Below, one piece after another: positions 23,384 to 35,439 of a stretch of 64,000 nt of DNA. Numbering within the stretch: position 1 is the stretch's first letter; every line of letters starts with the position of its first letter. Both the position numbers and the translations under genes were made by a program. Under the pieces are notes generated by a model. The model saw nothing but the letters and a program-made list of their open reading frames with translations. It had not been told where the DNA came from and did no database searches. Where the stretch lies: NCBI GenBank assembly GCA_037954665.1, contig JBBMOL010000224.1:988136-1052135 (forward strand), written 5' to 3'. This DNA comes from Laguncularia racemosa. Lineage: Eukaryota; Streptophyta; Magnoliopsida; Myrtales; Combretaceae.

Positions 23384-23870
23384 TTGATTTTTCCCCGGCA
23401 TAGTATATGGGTTTGGGAAAAAACTTACCCCCTTTTTTTCCCCCAAAGGGAAGCCCTTACATATTTTTTTTGGCATCACACACCCCAATTTTTAAATGGT
23501 TTGGTTCCCAAACTAGAGCCCCCAGATAGGACCCCTTTGGGGCAGTTTCTCCTTAGCGCCCAAAAAAGGGGGTTGGAGACTTTTAAACATTAAATCAAAG
23601 GTGATTTTCTTCCCAGAAACCTGGTGAGGGAAAAGCATTTTGGAGAAATCCTTGATGAATAAAAATTTTAGAACCCCCAGTCCTAAAAAACCCCCCCAAA
23701 AATTTTTTTAAAAAAAAAAAGGGGGGGGGAATTTTTGGGTATATATCAACCTTGGCGTGTCTATTTAAACCCCCGGAGATTTTTTTTGTCCCAAGACAAT
23801 CCCCTTTAGTAACCAAAGGGGGGGGGGGGGGGGACACTTCTCCCAATTCAAAACAAAAAAGTTTCTTCAC
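23384..23870 (-). pseudogene. RT thumb and RNase H remnant of element C
   Basis: At 23595-23870 a minus-strand frame shows LVTKGDCLGTKKIS, then AKVDI and PKIPPP. This is the RT thumb and connection that follows the palm in Athila and other gypsy elements. At 23384-23593 broken frames give a CDA-like start and IYYAG, as in the RNase H domain. The order RT palm, connection, RNase H runs correctly toward lower coordinates. Confidence 0.5.
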
Positions 23871-23899
23871 AAATAAACCCCCTTTTTTTCCAAAATTTT

Positions 23900-24200
23900 T
23901 TACACCCCAAAAATAAAATTTAATCCCTAAAAAACGGAAAAGTCATCCATGAATAGTTCCATGATATCTTCCCCAACCCAAATTTTTTGGGGAAAATCAC
24001 TAAAATGCACCACGGGAAAGGTGGCCGGTTTTTTAAAATTTTCCCCAAAGGGCCCCTCCAAAAAACAAATGTGCCTTTGGGAGGGGGTTGGGGTAGTTTT
24101 CTTTTGATCAAAAAGGAAAAATTTTTTGAATCGGGTTTTCCCCCCAAAATTTTTCCCCAAATTTTAAAAAAAACATTTTAGAACAAACCCCCAAAAAAAC
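23900..24200 (-). pseudogene. Reverse transcriptase palm of element C, FMDD motif
   Basis: The minus strand at about 23930-23985 translates as EDIMELFMDDFSVF, with the two catalytic aspartates of the RT palm. The form FMDD is the one I associate with Athila, as opposed to FIDD or YFDD in other gypsy lineages. Upstream, a second frame gives KPATFP, corresponding to the NAPATFQ block. This is the best lineage evidence for element C. Frames change within 300 bp. Confidence 0.65.
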
Positions 24201-24539
24201 CCCCCCCAAAACTTTTTATCGACAAAAGGAAAGGGGGGAAAAAGGGGGTTTTCCGGGCGAGTTGGGTTTTTTTTAAAATTTTTTGGGTTAGTTTTTGCGA
24301 CTCCCTTCCCGGCCCCCCCCCTTTTTTGGGGTGGGAAATCATTAGTTCTTTTGGGCCCCCGCCCCCCCCCCTTCTTTGGACCCCTGGGAGGGGGGTTCCC
24401 CCTTTTTGGGGGGATAAATTATGGGTTTTTTGTTTATCTTTTTTTTGATTCCGGGTTTTGGATTAAGGGGGGGTTTTGGGGAGCTTGCACCCTATTGAAT
24501 TGTTTTTTTTTAAAAGGATTTTTTTTGTCAAAAAAGATG

Positions 24540-24640
24540 GCCCCCCCCCCTTTTGGGGATATCCGCGATTTTCCCCCCAAAAGGGCCCCCCTTATGCTCA
24601 TTAAAGTTTTTCCCCAAGAGTTTTCCTTCTAAAAGGGGGT
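24540..24640 (-). pseudogene. Pre-RT linker of element C
   Basis: Broken frames give NEHKG, then GGKIADI, the conserved stretch just before RT in Athila pol. The homologous stretch in the young gag-protease element is near residues 840-853 of its frame. It places the protease-RT junction between 24.6 and 25.2 kb. Confidence 0.45.
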
Positions 24641-25223
24641 TCCCCCCGGGGGCTGAAAAAAAATGACCCAACTGAGCCCCCTTCTTTTGAAAGAAAACCC
24701 CCAATATTTAGGGAGTTGCTTCAGCTCCAGAATTGGGGGTTTTTTAAAATTTGAGGGCTTCAATCTGGAAAACATCTCCTGCATAAATTTTCCCCCCCTC
24801 TCTATTTTTACCCCAAATTTTAAAAACCCTTGCCATCAAGAGGGAAAAAACATTTTTTTTTTTTGCAAATTTTTTTGTCTCTTCAATATCGCATACTCTA
24901 AAAAAAATTTTTTTAAAGGGGGAAAACCCTTTGCATAAGTTTTTTCCCCACAACGATATTTTTTAAAAAATAAATTGAATAAAAAGTATCTTCAAATTTA
25001 CGATTTTCTTTTTCACGGGGGTTTTTTTTGAATCACAAATCGCCCCCCCAATGCGCAGTTTAAATTTTCCGGCCCCCCCCCCAACATCTTTGTTTGCTCG
25101 GGGGCTATGGCAAAAAGGGGAAAACATCCCAAAAAAAAAAGGAACTTCAGGGGTCAACATCCATGTCCGGGATCAAAAAAAAGGGGGGAAGATGAAAGTT
25201 TCTACTTTTACAAACCCCCATCT

Positions 25224-25510
25224 TCAATAACCCCTCTGGGAAACTTCACTGACGGGGGGGCCAATTGAAGGTTCTTTTTTGGGGGTTTTTGGGCCCCCCC
25301 AAATCCCAGTTTTTGAAAAGGGAATATGGAAATCAAGTTTATCACCCCCTTTTGGATCTGCTAATGTTTTTCTACGGGTAAACCCCCAAGGGAAACATGG
25401 TAGGGAAAAAAACCCCCCTGGATCTTTCCCAATTTCTTTGGAATTTTTTTTAGTAAAATTGAAAAAAAAACCCCCCCCCCAATTTTTTGCAGTGGAGATC
25501 TCTTGCATTT
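25224..25510 (-). pseudogene. Aspartic protease of element C
   Basis: A minus-strand frame reads IGKDPGGFFSLPCF, then RKTLADP, followed after frame changes by a GIWGGPK-like stretch. This matches the retropepsin region of Athila gag-pol, compare residues 583-625 of the clean frame at 51146-53845. The active-site triplet is obscured by sequence errors: D is visible, the G is not. Confidence 0.5.
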
Positions 25511-26197
25511 TTTCCCCTTATTAGAAAAAAAAATCTTTCAAGTTTTTTGGAAAAACCCGGGCATTGAAAAGGGTTTTTTCCACAAGTGGTAATTTGTTTT
25601 TTAAAAACTTTTTAAAAAAAACCCCCAAAAATTTTTAAAACCAAAATGTTCTTGTTTTTGTCGTTCCCCCAGCCTAGAAGGATTGGCAAATGGGTTTATA
25701 GGGCCCCCGGGCGAAAAGGGTCTTCTTTTTTTCCCAAAAGCCTTTTGTTTTTTCCCTATAATTCTGCCTTTTTCTGCTTATTAATGGTCTCGCCCTTATC
25801 AACAGTCTCATTTCCCCCTTTTTCCCCCTAACGGGGGGGTTTTCCCCCACTTCTGATTTCACTTCCTTTCCCCTCCTAAAAAAATTAAAGGGGATCATTG
25901 TTCCCTTTTGGGGGGGCCTCTGTTATTTCCCAAAAAGAGACCCCCTTTTTGGTCGCTCAGCAAAAGCGGTTTAGAGATTTTTCCCATTTTTTTTCCAAAA
26001 AAAGGGTTGAGGATTCACAATTTTTAGAGCTGCCCTAGGATTGCTGGCGTTGCCCCCGACCTTGAAATTTTTCTTTTCGCAAACATTTCCTCAAGGTATT
26101 TTTTTCTTTTTGGAAAAAGGGGGGGGAGGGGGTCTTTGGGGAAAAGGAGCAAAAGGGGGATTACCCCTTTGAATTTCTGTTTTCCCCAAAAAAAATT
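25511..26197 (-). pseudogene. Gag C-terminal part of element C, unreadable
   Basis: Lies between protease and the nested array, where the lysine- and proline-rich gag tail should be. I see no specific motif. The assignment rests on position, with the gag N-terminus resuming at 35440. Confidence 0.3.
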
Positions 26198-27928
26198 TTT
26201 TTAAGATCACTTTTCTTTTTAAATTTTTTTTTTGGGGGGTTTTTTTAAAAAAATTTTTCAATATTATAAGAAAATATAAAGAAATGATACTTAATGGGTT
26301 TATTGTGAAAAAAAAGTTTTGAGGAAAACCCCAAAAAAAAAAATTTAAAATTTAAAATTGGGGGGGTTTTTCACAAAAAATTTTAAAAAACGGGGGGAGG
26401 TTTGCACGAAGGCCGCCGGGGGCCTTTTGGGGCCGGGGCCCCCCCTTCAAGGGGCCGGGGCCCCCCCTTTTAGCCGGCCTAAATTTTTAAAAAACCCGGG
26501 CCCTTTAAAAAACATTAAAGCCGCCCCCGGGCCCCCAAAACCCCGGCCCCTTTTTCCGGGGCCCTTTTTCCCCGGGCCCCTTTTTACTTTCCCCCGGGGG
26601 TCCATTTTCCCAAAATCTCTTTTCCAAAAATTTTTTTTCTTAATTAATTTGCTGACTCAAATCCTCACCCCCTCAACCTTATCCCCCCTCTTTGGATCTA
26701 TAAATAGGCCCTTGTGTGAACCCCTTGGGGAAAAAAACCCCTTTTGTTTTGGGGAAAAACCCCTTTTTTTTTGAGAATTTTCCCTTTTTTTTTTTTTTTT
26801 TTTTTTGCTCCTTTTTTTTTTTTTTTAAATCATTAGAATTCCCCCTTTTTAACTGTAGGATTTTTTTGTTTTCTTTAAATTTTCCCTTTTTTTAAATTTT
26901 TTTTTTATTTTTTAAAATTTTTTTTTTTTTTTGAAAAAAAAAGTTATTTTGCTGAAAAATTTTAAGGGGGTTTGCATTGTTTCAATTACTTTATTTTCCC
27001 CTTTTTTTTCCCTTTTTTTAAATTTTTTTTTGTTGTTCAATATGAAATTTTCCCCCGCCCCCATTTATTTCAAGGGGTTTTTTTGCAATTCATATTTTAA
27101 AAAATTTTTAAAAAAATCCTTGTATAAATTGATAAAAACCAAAAATTTAAAATAAAAAGATCATTTTTTTTTATTTTTGGGGAAAAGTAGATTCGGAATT
27201 TTCATATAAAAAAACAGGGGTATGAATTGTATTTTTTTTAAATTTAAAACAATGCAAAAAAAGAAAAAAGACTCGAAAGAGAAATTTATTTTTTTTCAGG
27301 AATTCCGGGTTTAAAATTTAAAAATTTAAAGGGGGGGGAACCCGCGTTATTAAATTTTTTTTTAAAAATTTTTACCTAAGTTTTTTTATGCAAATTTTTT
27401 TTAATTTTTTCCCCCTAAGGGATTAGGAGAAATTTTTTTTTAAAAATTTAGGAAATTTAAAAAATTGGGGGAAAATTTTTGATTGTGAATTAAATCCTAA
27501 AATTTTATTTGTTTTTGCGGGGGCTTTTTAAAAATTTTTTTGAGGTAAATTACTTTAACCCCTTAAAAAAAAGGGTTAAGGTTTTTTTTAAATTTTTTGT
27601 GAAAATCCATATAGTTTTTGAGTTTTATAACATAAAGGGGATATGATTAGAAAAATTAGGGTGGATTCTTTTTCCCCCTTTTTAATTTTCATTTTTCAAC
27701 ACAATTCTCTTTTAAGCTTTTTTGTATAATTCTTTTAATTTCATCAAATACCCCTTCCCTTTTAAAAAATTTTGTAAAAATTTTTTATAAAGATCTTTTT
27801 TTTAATAAACTTGGGTTTTTGGGTTTTTAAAAACTTTTCTCTCAAAAATTTTTCTTGACCGTTTTCCCGGGAATTTTTTCCGGGTTTTTTTTTTGGGGGT
27901 CATTTTATATCTTTTTTTTGGGGTGGAT
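26198..27928 (+). repeat. Array LTR 1
   Basis: Begins TTAAGATCAC in place of TGATAAGATCAC. The segment 26256-26310 is almost perfect against the clean LTR. The GGCC-rich block is at about 26400-26580, with TATAAATAGG at 26699-26708. Confidence 0.65.
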
Positions 27929-29977
27929 CAAGTTTTTGGGGGCCCTTTTCCGAGGATTGATTTTTTTTAAAACCATCTTCAATTCTTTTTTTAAATTTTG
28001 GCAAAAATTTTTTTTTTATTTTTTTATTTTTCTTATTTTTTTTTGGGGTCATTTCCAGTTTTTTTTTAAGGGGTTTTTTTAAAAACAAGAGTAGAAGTGC
28101 TGAAATTTTTAAAACCCAAAAACCCCCTTTAGGTAGAACTTTCCTTTGCAAAAACTTAAAAAGAGCAAAAAAAAAAGGAAAAAAGTTGGAAAAGGTAAAA
28201 TTTCAACCGTATTTTTAAAGAAAACCCGGGTTTTCTTAAAAAAATTTTTCTATAAAGGGGGAAAAAATTTTGATAGAGATGCCACATTTTTTGGTTTTTG
28301 GGAAGGGGGGGACATAACTGGAAAAGTCGGGCTAGCCTTTAAACTAAGTTTTTATGGGGGGGGGAAACCCCCTGCAAAATTTAAAAAATTTTTCACACTA
28401 GTGTTTTATTTTTGTTGATGAAAAAAAATAAAAAAATAAAAAAAAAAAGGCGGCTAAAAAAAGGGGGGGGAAAATATTGGTAAAAGTGGGCCCCCCCTTT
28501 TTTCTTGTTTTTTTTCATTGTCGGCTTTTTTTTTCTCTCTCTCTCATTTTTCACTTTTTTTTTTCTCTTTCTCACTTTTTCTTCATGATTGCTCTCCCCC
28601 TTTTCCCGCCCCCCTTTTTCTCCCTCTTTTACCCCCTTTTTTTTTACCTCTCACTCACTCTCCTCTTGCAAATTTTTAAGGGGCCCCTTTTAAAGGGGGG
28701 GCAGACATTTTGGGGGGGAAAATTTTTTTTTCTGAAAGAAAAATTTTTCACCCGGGGGAAAAAAACCAGTGTTTCAAATTTCTGCATTGACATTCTTTTC
28801 CTTTTAAATTTTTTTTTTTGTTATTATGGGAACAATTGGAAAAATTTTTCCCAAATTTTAAAAGGGGGGGGGAAAGGGGTTATAAATGGGTTTTTTTTAA
28901 TGATTTTTTTTCACACAAAAAAGAACTTTAAATTTTTATGCTTTATTTTTGTCCCTTTTAAAAAGGGTTTTTTTTTTAATTTTTAAACTTGAAATTTAAA
29001 AAAGATTAGTGGGGCCCCCCCCCCCCCCTTTTTGTGACCCCCTTTTCATGTTAAAATTTTTTAAAAATAAAATCTCTAAAGAACGGGGTTTTCCCTATGT
29101 TTTTGCCTTTTAACTTGAAATTTTGGGGCCTTTTAAAAAGAAAAAAAAAAGCAAGTTTCTTCAAGGGGAAAAAATTGGGGTTTTTAAATTCCCCCGAAAT
29201 TTCTTTGAGAAAATCTTAAAACCCCAGTGGGGAAAGAGTAAAGGAAATATTTTACTTAAAAATTCCCTTTTAAAAAAAAAATAAATTAAAAAAAAAAGAG
29301 AGCTTTACTCCCAATAACTCAGGAAAGTGAGTTTTTAAAAAGGGGGCCAATCTTTTTAAAAAATTTGTATAGGAAGAATTTTTTTTGGGGGGGTTTAAAA
29401 CCCCCTCACTTAGGGGGGTGAGCCTAGGATGTGCCGACCAATTTTTCTCACCAATAACGAGAAGGGCGGAAAAAAGGGGGAAAAATTTAAAAAAACCCAA
29501 AAAAAAAACCCCCTTTTTTAAGGGCCGAAGGGTTTTTTGGGGGCCCTTTGAAGAGTGAAGTCTCACTCCCCTTTTTAAATTTAAAGGGAAAAAAAAAAAA
29601 AAAATAAAAAAAAGGGGGGAAAAAATTTTTGGAAAAAAAATGGATAACCCCCTGCTTTCACTCCTTGTTTTTCCTTTTTTTAAAAAAAGTAAAATTTTTA
29701 GGGGGGTGATACTTGCAAAAAACCCCAAAAAAAATTTAAATTTTTTTTTTTTTCCCCTTTTGGGGGAAGTATTGTTTTCTAAAATTGGTTAAAAAATGGG
29801 GTTAAAAATCTTTTGTATTTAAAATTTTTAAAAAAATAATTTTAATAGATTTATAGTTTTTTAAAATTTTTTCTTTTGGGGGGAACAATGGGGCACCAAA
29901 GTTCAATGAGGGGGTTTTCTTTTTTTAAATCAATTTTTTTTTGCTTGGGACAGCAAAATTTTTAAGTGTGGGGATGT
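27929..29977 (+). other. Array internal segment 1
   Basis: PBS remnant at about 27931-27955, gag start near 28081 with only its first codons recognisable, a CT microsatellite near 28530-28570, and 3' landmarks at 28770-28900 and 29400-29480. It ends with GTGTGGGGATG before the next LTR. Confidence 0.6.
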
Positions 29978-31705
29978 TGAAAAAATTTAATTTTTTCTTA
30001 TATTTTTTTTTGGACTTTTTATTAAATTTTTTTTTAATATTATAAAAAATTTTTAAAAAAATAAACCCCTTAAAAAGTGTTTTTTTTGGGGAAAAAAAAG
30101 GGGTTTTTGGGGCCCAAAAGTAAATTACAAGTTAAATTTTTGGGGGGATTTTTCCCCAAAAAAATTTAAAAAGCAGCGGGGGTTTTTCACTTAAAAAACC
30201 CCCGGCCCTTTTGGGGCCCGGCCCCCCATTAAAGGGGCCCCCCGGCTTTACCCCGGGGGCCCCCTTTTTTAAAAAACCGGGGCCTTTAAAAAAAATTAAA
30301 GCCGCCGGCTTTAAAAACCCCCTTAAAAATTAAAAAGGGCCCCCGGCCTTGAAACCCCCCTTTTTGGGGGCCCTTTTTATTTTTTTCCCGGGGAAACCAA
30401 TGCGAAAATCACCCCAAAAAATTTTGTATTTTAAAATTTAAATTTTGGGGGGTTTTAAATTCCTCATCAGATCAACCTTACCCCCCCCCTTTTTGGGAAA
30501 ACTAAAAAAAGGCCCCCCTTTGTGAAAAATTGGAAGCATCCCCCTTTTTTTTTGGGGGAAACCTTTTTTTTTTGGGGGAAACCTTTTTTTTTTTTTTTTT
30601 TGGGTTTTTGCATCCTTGTCTTTCTTTGAAAACATTAGAATTCCCTTACGAACGTGGTTTTTTGTTTTCTTTAATTCCTTTAAAATTTTATGTTTTTTAA
30701 AAATTTTTTTTTTTTTAAAGAAAAAAAAATTTTTTTGCTGAATTTTTTGAAGATTAAAAACTATTGTTTAAATTTTCTTTTTTTTTTTTTTTGCATTTTT
30801 TAAAATTTTTTTTTGTTGTTAAATTTTTTAAATTCCCTTGGGGACCTATTTATTTCAATTGTTTTTAGGGGAATTTTTACTATAATGTTTTAAATACCCT
30901 TTTTGGGGGGGAAAAATGTTTAAGCCATAATTCAAACTAAAATGATCAATTTTATTCATTTTTATAGGAAATGTAGATAGCGGAATTTTCATATAAGAAT
31001 CATGCTAAAATTTTTAAAATTTTTAATTGAAATAAAAGGCCCTAGAAATGAAAATTTCCCCCAAAAAAGGGGGAAAATTTTGGTTTTTAAAACAGAATTC
31101 CTAGGGGGGTTTTTAAAAATTCATGTGGAAGCGGGGGTTATTAAATTTTTTTAGAAATTGCCCCCAATTTTTCATGAAATATTTTTTAAATTTTTCACTA
31201 AGGGATTAGGAAAATTTTTTTAAAGATTTTAGGCAATCATTTTTAATTTTGGGAAATTTAGATTGTGAATTAAATCCCCCAAATTTTTTTTTTATTTTGC
31301 GGGGGGCTTTTTTAAATTTTTAAAATTTGGGGGGTAATTTTTCTTTAACCCCCTTAAAAAAGGGGTTGGGGTTTTTTTAATTTATTTTGAAAATCCATAA
31401 GCTATGAGTTATTAAAAAAATAAAAGGGAAAATGATTTTTTGGGAAAAAAAGGGGGGAAAATTTATTTCCCATCATCAATTCATCCCCTTTTTTTTAAAA
31501 CAATCTTTTTTTTTAAAAAAATTGTATAATTCATTAAAATTCTCTTTTAAATAAAAAATTTCCAAATATTTAGAAAAAGATAAAGATCTATTTTTTTTAA
31601 ACAATCTTGTGGGGTTTACACTCTTCCTCCACTATATTACTTGATCCCCCCCGGTACACTTGCGGTATTTATTTTTGGGTTTTTTTTTAAAAACTTTTTG
31701 CCCTT
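29978..31705 (+). repeat. Array LTR 2
   Basis: Preceded by a readable polypurine tract AAGTGTGGGGATG at 29964-29976 and followed by a PBS remnant near 31706-31725. It serves as 3' LTR of one unit and 5' LTR of the next. Confidence 0.65.
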
Positions 31706-33704
31706 TAAAAAGTTTTTTCGCCAATTTTCCGGGGGTTTTTTAATATTAAAAACCCTCTTTTAAAAATTTTTTGTTAATTTAGGCACAAAATTTTTTTGGG
31801 GTTTTTTTTTTTTTTCTTTTCATTATGTGATCATTTTCCCCCCTTTTCTTTTAAGGGTTTTTAAAAGGTAGAAGTGCTTAAATTCTACCAATTACTCTTG
31901 AGGTAGAACGTACCTTGCAACAACTTAAAAAGAGAGGGGAAAAAAAAAGGAAAGAGTTTTTATGGAGAAAATTTCAACCCCTTCTTTCAAAAAAAACGGT
32001 TTTTTCTTCTCAAAAAATTTTATGAAGGGGAAAAGTTGATAGAGATGCCATAAAAAGTGGATTTAGGGGTGGGGGGGAATGAACTGGGGAAAGTGGGGGG
32101 GCGACTATTTAAAAAAAAAACACTTCTGGGAAAGGGGGCCCCTGCTCCCCAAAAAATAACACACTAGGGGTTTTTTTTTTTTTTTTATGTAAAAAAAAAA
32201 AAAAAAAAAATAAAGGCCCCGGGGGAAAAAAGGGGGGGTTTGAATATAGGGCAGGGTGCCCCCCCCTTTTTTTTATTTTTTTTAATTAGTCGGGTTTTCT
32301 CTCTCTCTCTCTCATTTTCTCACCTTTTTTTTCTTCTTCCACTTATTCCTCATGAAAATTTTTTTTCCTTCTCCCCTTCCCCCCTTTTTCTCCTTTGAAA
32401 ACCCCCTTTTCCCCCTTTTTTCTCTTTACTCACCTCCTTTTGGGCCCCCCAAGACCCCCTTCCCCAAAGGGGGGGCAGCATTTTGGGAGGAATTTTTTTT
32501 CTATGAACAATTTTACACCAAAGGGAAATCCGGGGGTTTTTTAAAATTTTTTCCCCCACATTTTTTTCCTTTTTTTGTGTTATTTTAGGAACAATGAGGA
32601 CATTGTCCAAAATTTAAAGTGGGGGAATTTTTTTAAATGTAGTAGTATAATGATTTGATTTGGGGGACATCTGAAAATTACAATTCCATGCTTTATTTAT
32701 GTTTTCCTTTTTAAAAATTTAACATCAATGAAATCTTGAAATTTACTTAGATTAGTGCCCCATCGCCAATGTTGTGACTTTTTTTACATAGTTAAAATTT
32801 AATAGTAAAATCTCTAAAAAACGGGGGTTTTTCCCCATTTTTTTCCTTTTAACTGAAAAATTTGGGGGCCTTAATTTTAAAAAAAAAAAGCAAGTTTACT
32901 TGGGAAAAAATTTGGGGGGGGGGGATAAATCTCTTTTTAAATTTTTTTTAGAATTCTTAACCCCCTTTTTAAAAGGTAAAAAAATATTTTACTTATTTTT
33001 TTCCCCTTTAAAAATAAATAAATAAATTAAAAAAAAAGGGGAGACCCTTTTAAAATCCAATAACTCAGGAAAGTGAGTTTTAAAAGTAACCAATCTTAAA
33101 TTTAGTATGAAAAAATTTTGTAGGGGCCCCCTTTAAAAAAAACCCCGGCCCCCTTTGGCGAGAGCCTAGGATTGCCGACAAAAAGAACTCCAAAAACGAG
33201 AAGGGCAAAAAGGGGGAAAAATTTAGTCCCAAAAAAGAAAGCCGGGTTTTTACCCTGGGCGAGTTTTTGGGCCCTTAGAAGAGTAAAGGGCTCACTCCGC
33301 TTTTCAATTAAGGCAAAAAAATAAAAAAATAAAAAAAAAAAAAAGGGGGGAAATTCGGGAAAAAAAAGGAAACCAAAATTTTTTTACTCCTTGTTATCTT
33401 TTTTTTGAGAAGAAAAAATTTTAGGGAGATAAATTTCTTGCTAAAAACCCCAAAGAATTTTAAAAAGAATGTTTTTCCTTATGGACAAAAATTTTGTTTT
33501 TTATTGTTTTTAAAAACTGGGAAAAAAAAACTTTTTTTTTTTTTGTTTTAAATTTTTAAAATTTTAAATAGATAAAACTAGTTAAAAATTTTTAGAAAAG
33601 GTCAAAACCCAAAAGGGACCAAAGTTCAATGATGGTTTTTTTTGTTCAAATAAAATTTTTTTTGCTTGGGGGACAAAAAAAATTTTTTAATGGGGGGGGG
33701 TTTT
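31706..33704 (+). other. Array internal segment 2
   Basis: Same order of landmarks as segment 1: PBS remnant, gag start near 31866, CT microsatellite near 32298-32312, gag-less middle, and 3' region with a hairpin-motif relic near 33150. Confidence 0.6.
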
Positions 33705-35430
33705 TTATAAGATCAATTATACTTATTTTTTTCTTTTGGACTTAAAAATTTAAATTTTTTTTCCCAAAAATTATAAAAAAAAAATAAAGAAATGTATTTA
33801 AAAAATTTTTTAAAGGGAAAAAATTTTTTGGTTTTTTTAGGACCCAAAAGAAAATTTAAAAAATTTTAAATTTGGGGGATTTTTTCCCCAAAATTAAAAA
33901 AGCAGCGGGGTTTTCACTAAAGGGCCCCCCGGGCCCTTTGGGGGCCCCCCCCACTTTCCCCAAGGGCCCCCCGGGGGTTTGGGGCCGGGGGCCCATTTTA
34001 AAAAACCCGGGCCTTTTTTAAAAAAATTAAACCCGGGCCCCCGGGTTTTAAAACCGGGGGCCCACTTTTAAGGGGCCCCCGGCCCTTTTAAAACCCGGGC
34101 CTTTTAGCCGGCCTTCATTATTTCCCCCCGGGTTCCCCCTTGCAAAAAACACCCCAAAATTTTGTATTTTAAAATTTTTTTGTGACAAATTTTCCCCATC
34201 AAAACAACCTTTTTCCCCCCCCCTTTTTTGGTTTTAAAAAAAAGGGCCCCCCTTTTTGAACCGGGGAAACATCCCCTTTTGTTTAGAACCCCCTTTTTTT
34301 TTTTGGGGGAAAAACCTTTTTTTTTTTTTCTTTTTTAGCATCCTTTGTCTTTCTTTGAAATCATTAAAATTTTCCCTTTTCGAACTGTGGGGTTTTTGTT
34401 TTCTTTAATTCCTTTAATTTCTGTTATTAAAATTTTTTTTTTGAAGAAAAAAGTTTTTTTTGCTGAAGTTCTTGAAGATTATAGCTATTTTTTTTAAAAT
34501 TTCTTTTTTTTTTTTTATGCCATTTTTAAAATTTTTTTTTTTGTTGTTAAAAAGAAAAATTCCCCCCGCACCTATTTTTTCAATTGTTTTTATGGGGGTT
34601 CTTCTTTAAAAATTTTTTTAAAACATCCTTGTGGGAAATATGTGAACCATTTAAAATTTTTAATAAAATGATCATTTTATTCATTTATAGGAAAAGTAAT
34701 ATGCGGAATTTTTTTTTTAAAAAAGTCCCCCCTATGGGGAAATTTTTTTTTTTTTAAAATTTTTAAACAATGCATAGAAAGGTTTTAAAAAAAATCGAAA
34801 AGAAATTTTTTTTTTTTTCAGGAAAATTTTTTTGGTAAAATTTAATAATTTTTTTTGGGGAAAGGGGGGGGGTTTTTTAATTTTAAAATTTTTAAATTTT
34901 TCCCAAGTGTTTCATGCAATATTTTTATTAAATTTTTTTTTTAAGGGATTAGGAGGAAAAATTTTTTTAAAAAAATTTGGCTTTAAATTTGGGGAAAAAT
35001 TTTAAAAAAATTTTGAATTAAATCCTCATTTGATTTTGGGGGTTTGCGGGAGCTATTAAAAAATTAAAAATTTTTGGGGGCATTACTTTAACCTTAATAA
35101 AGGATTAAGGTTTTGTTAATTTCTTGGGGAAAAAAAACCCCTTAAAACATGAGTTATTATAACATGGGGGCAATTGAAATTTTTTTGAATTAGGGTGGAT
35201 TCTATTTCCCCTCATGAATTCATCATTTTTTAAAAAAATTCTCTTTTTTTTAAAAAAATTTGTTTTAATTCATTTTAATTCTCATCAAATTTCATTGCCT
35301 AAATAATGTAGGAAAAATTTTTTAAAAAGGGGGGATTTTTTTTAAACAAAAATTTTGGTTCGACACTCTTTTTCCCCTATATTTCTTGATTTTCCCCCCC
35401 CGGGACACTTGCCCCCTTTTTTTTCACGCC
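33705..35430 (+). repeat. Array LTR 3
   Basis: Begins TTATAAGATCAATTATAC, close to the clean LTR start. It ends near 35430, where gag sequence of element C resumes on the other strand. Confidence 0.6.
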
Positions 35431-35439
35431 CATTTTTAT

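Larger units (their letters stand above)
26198..35430 (+). mobile_element. Plus-strand array: LTR-internal-LTR-internal-LTR of gag-deleted Athila-type element
   Basis: Three LTRs (26198-27928, 29978-31705, 33705-35430) and two internal segments of about 2 kb alternate with a period of about 3.75 kb. The LTRs are degraded relatives of the clean LTR at 53983-55556: shared TGATAAGATC-like start, GGCCGG-rich block, TATAAATAG and downstream tail. Each internal segment has a tRNA-Asp PBS remnant, the first 20 or so gag codons, then unrelated CT-rich and poly(A) sequence, then the same 3' untranslated landmarks as the clean element. Most of gag and all of protease are missing. It interrupts the gag of element C. 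Confidence 0.7.

Noticed and set aside
26358..26774. A 138-codon proline- and glycine-rich plus-strand frame.
   Set aside because: It is the smeared GGCCGG block of an LTR read as protein; the clean copy has no such frame.
28520..28600. Pyrimidine tract as a possible plant promoter Y patch.
   Set aside because: It is a CT microsatellite inside a repeat internal segment, present at the same place in the next unit; no gene follows.
28477..28986. A 169-codon phenylalanine-rich, membrane-like frame.
   Set aside because: Long T runs from the smeared sequence and a CT microsatellite produce it. No start context or homologous frame appears in the second array unit.
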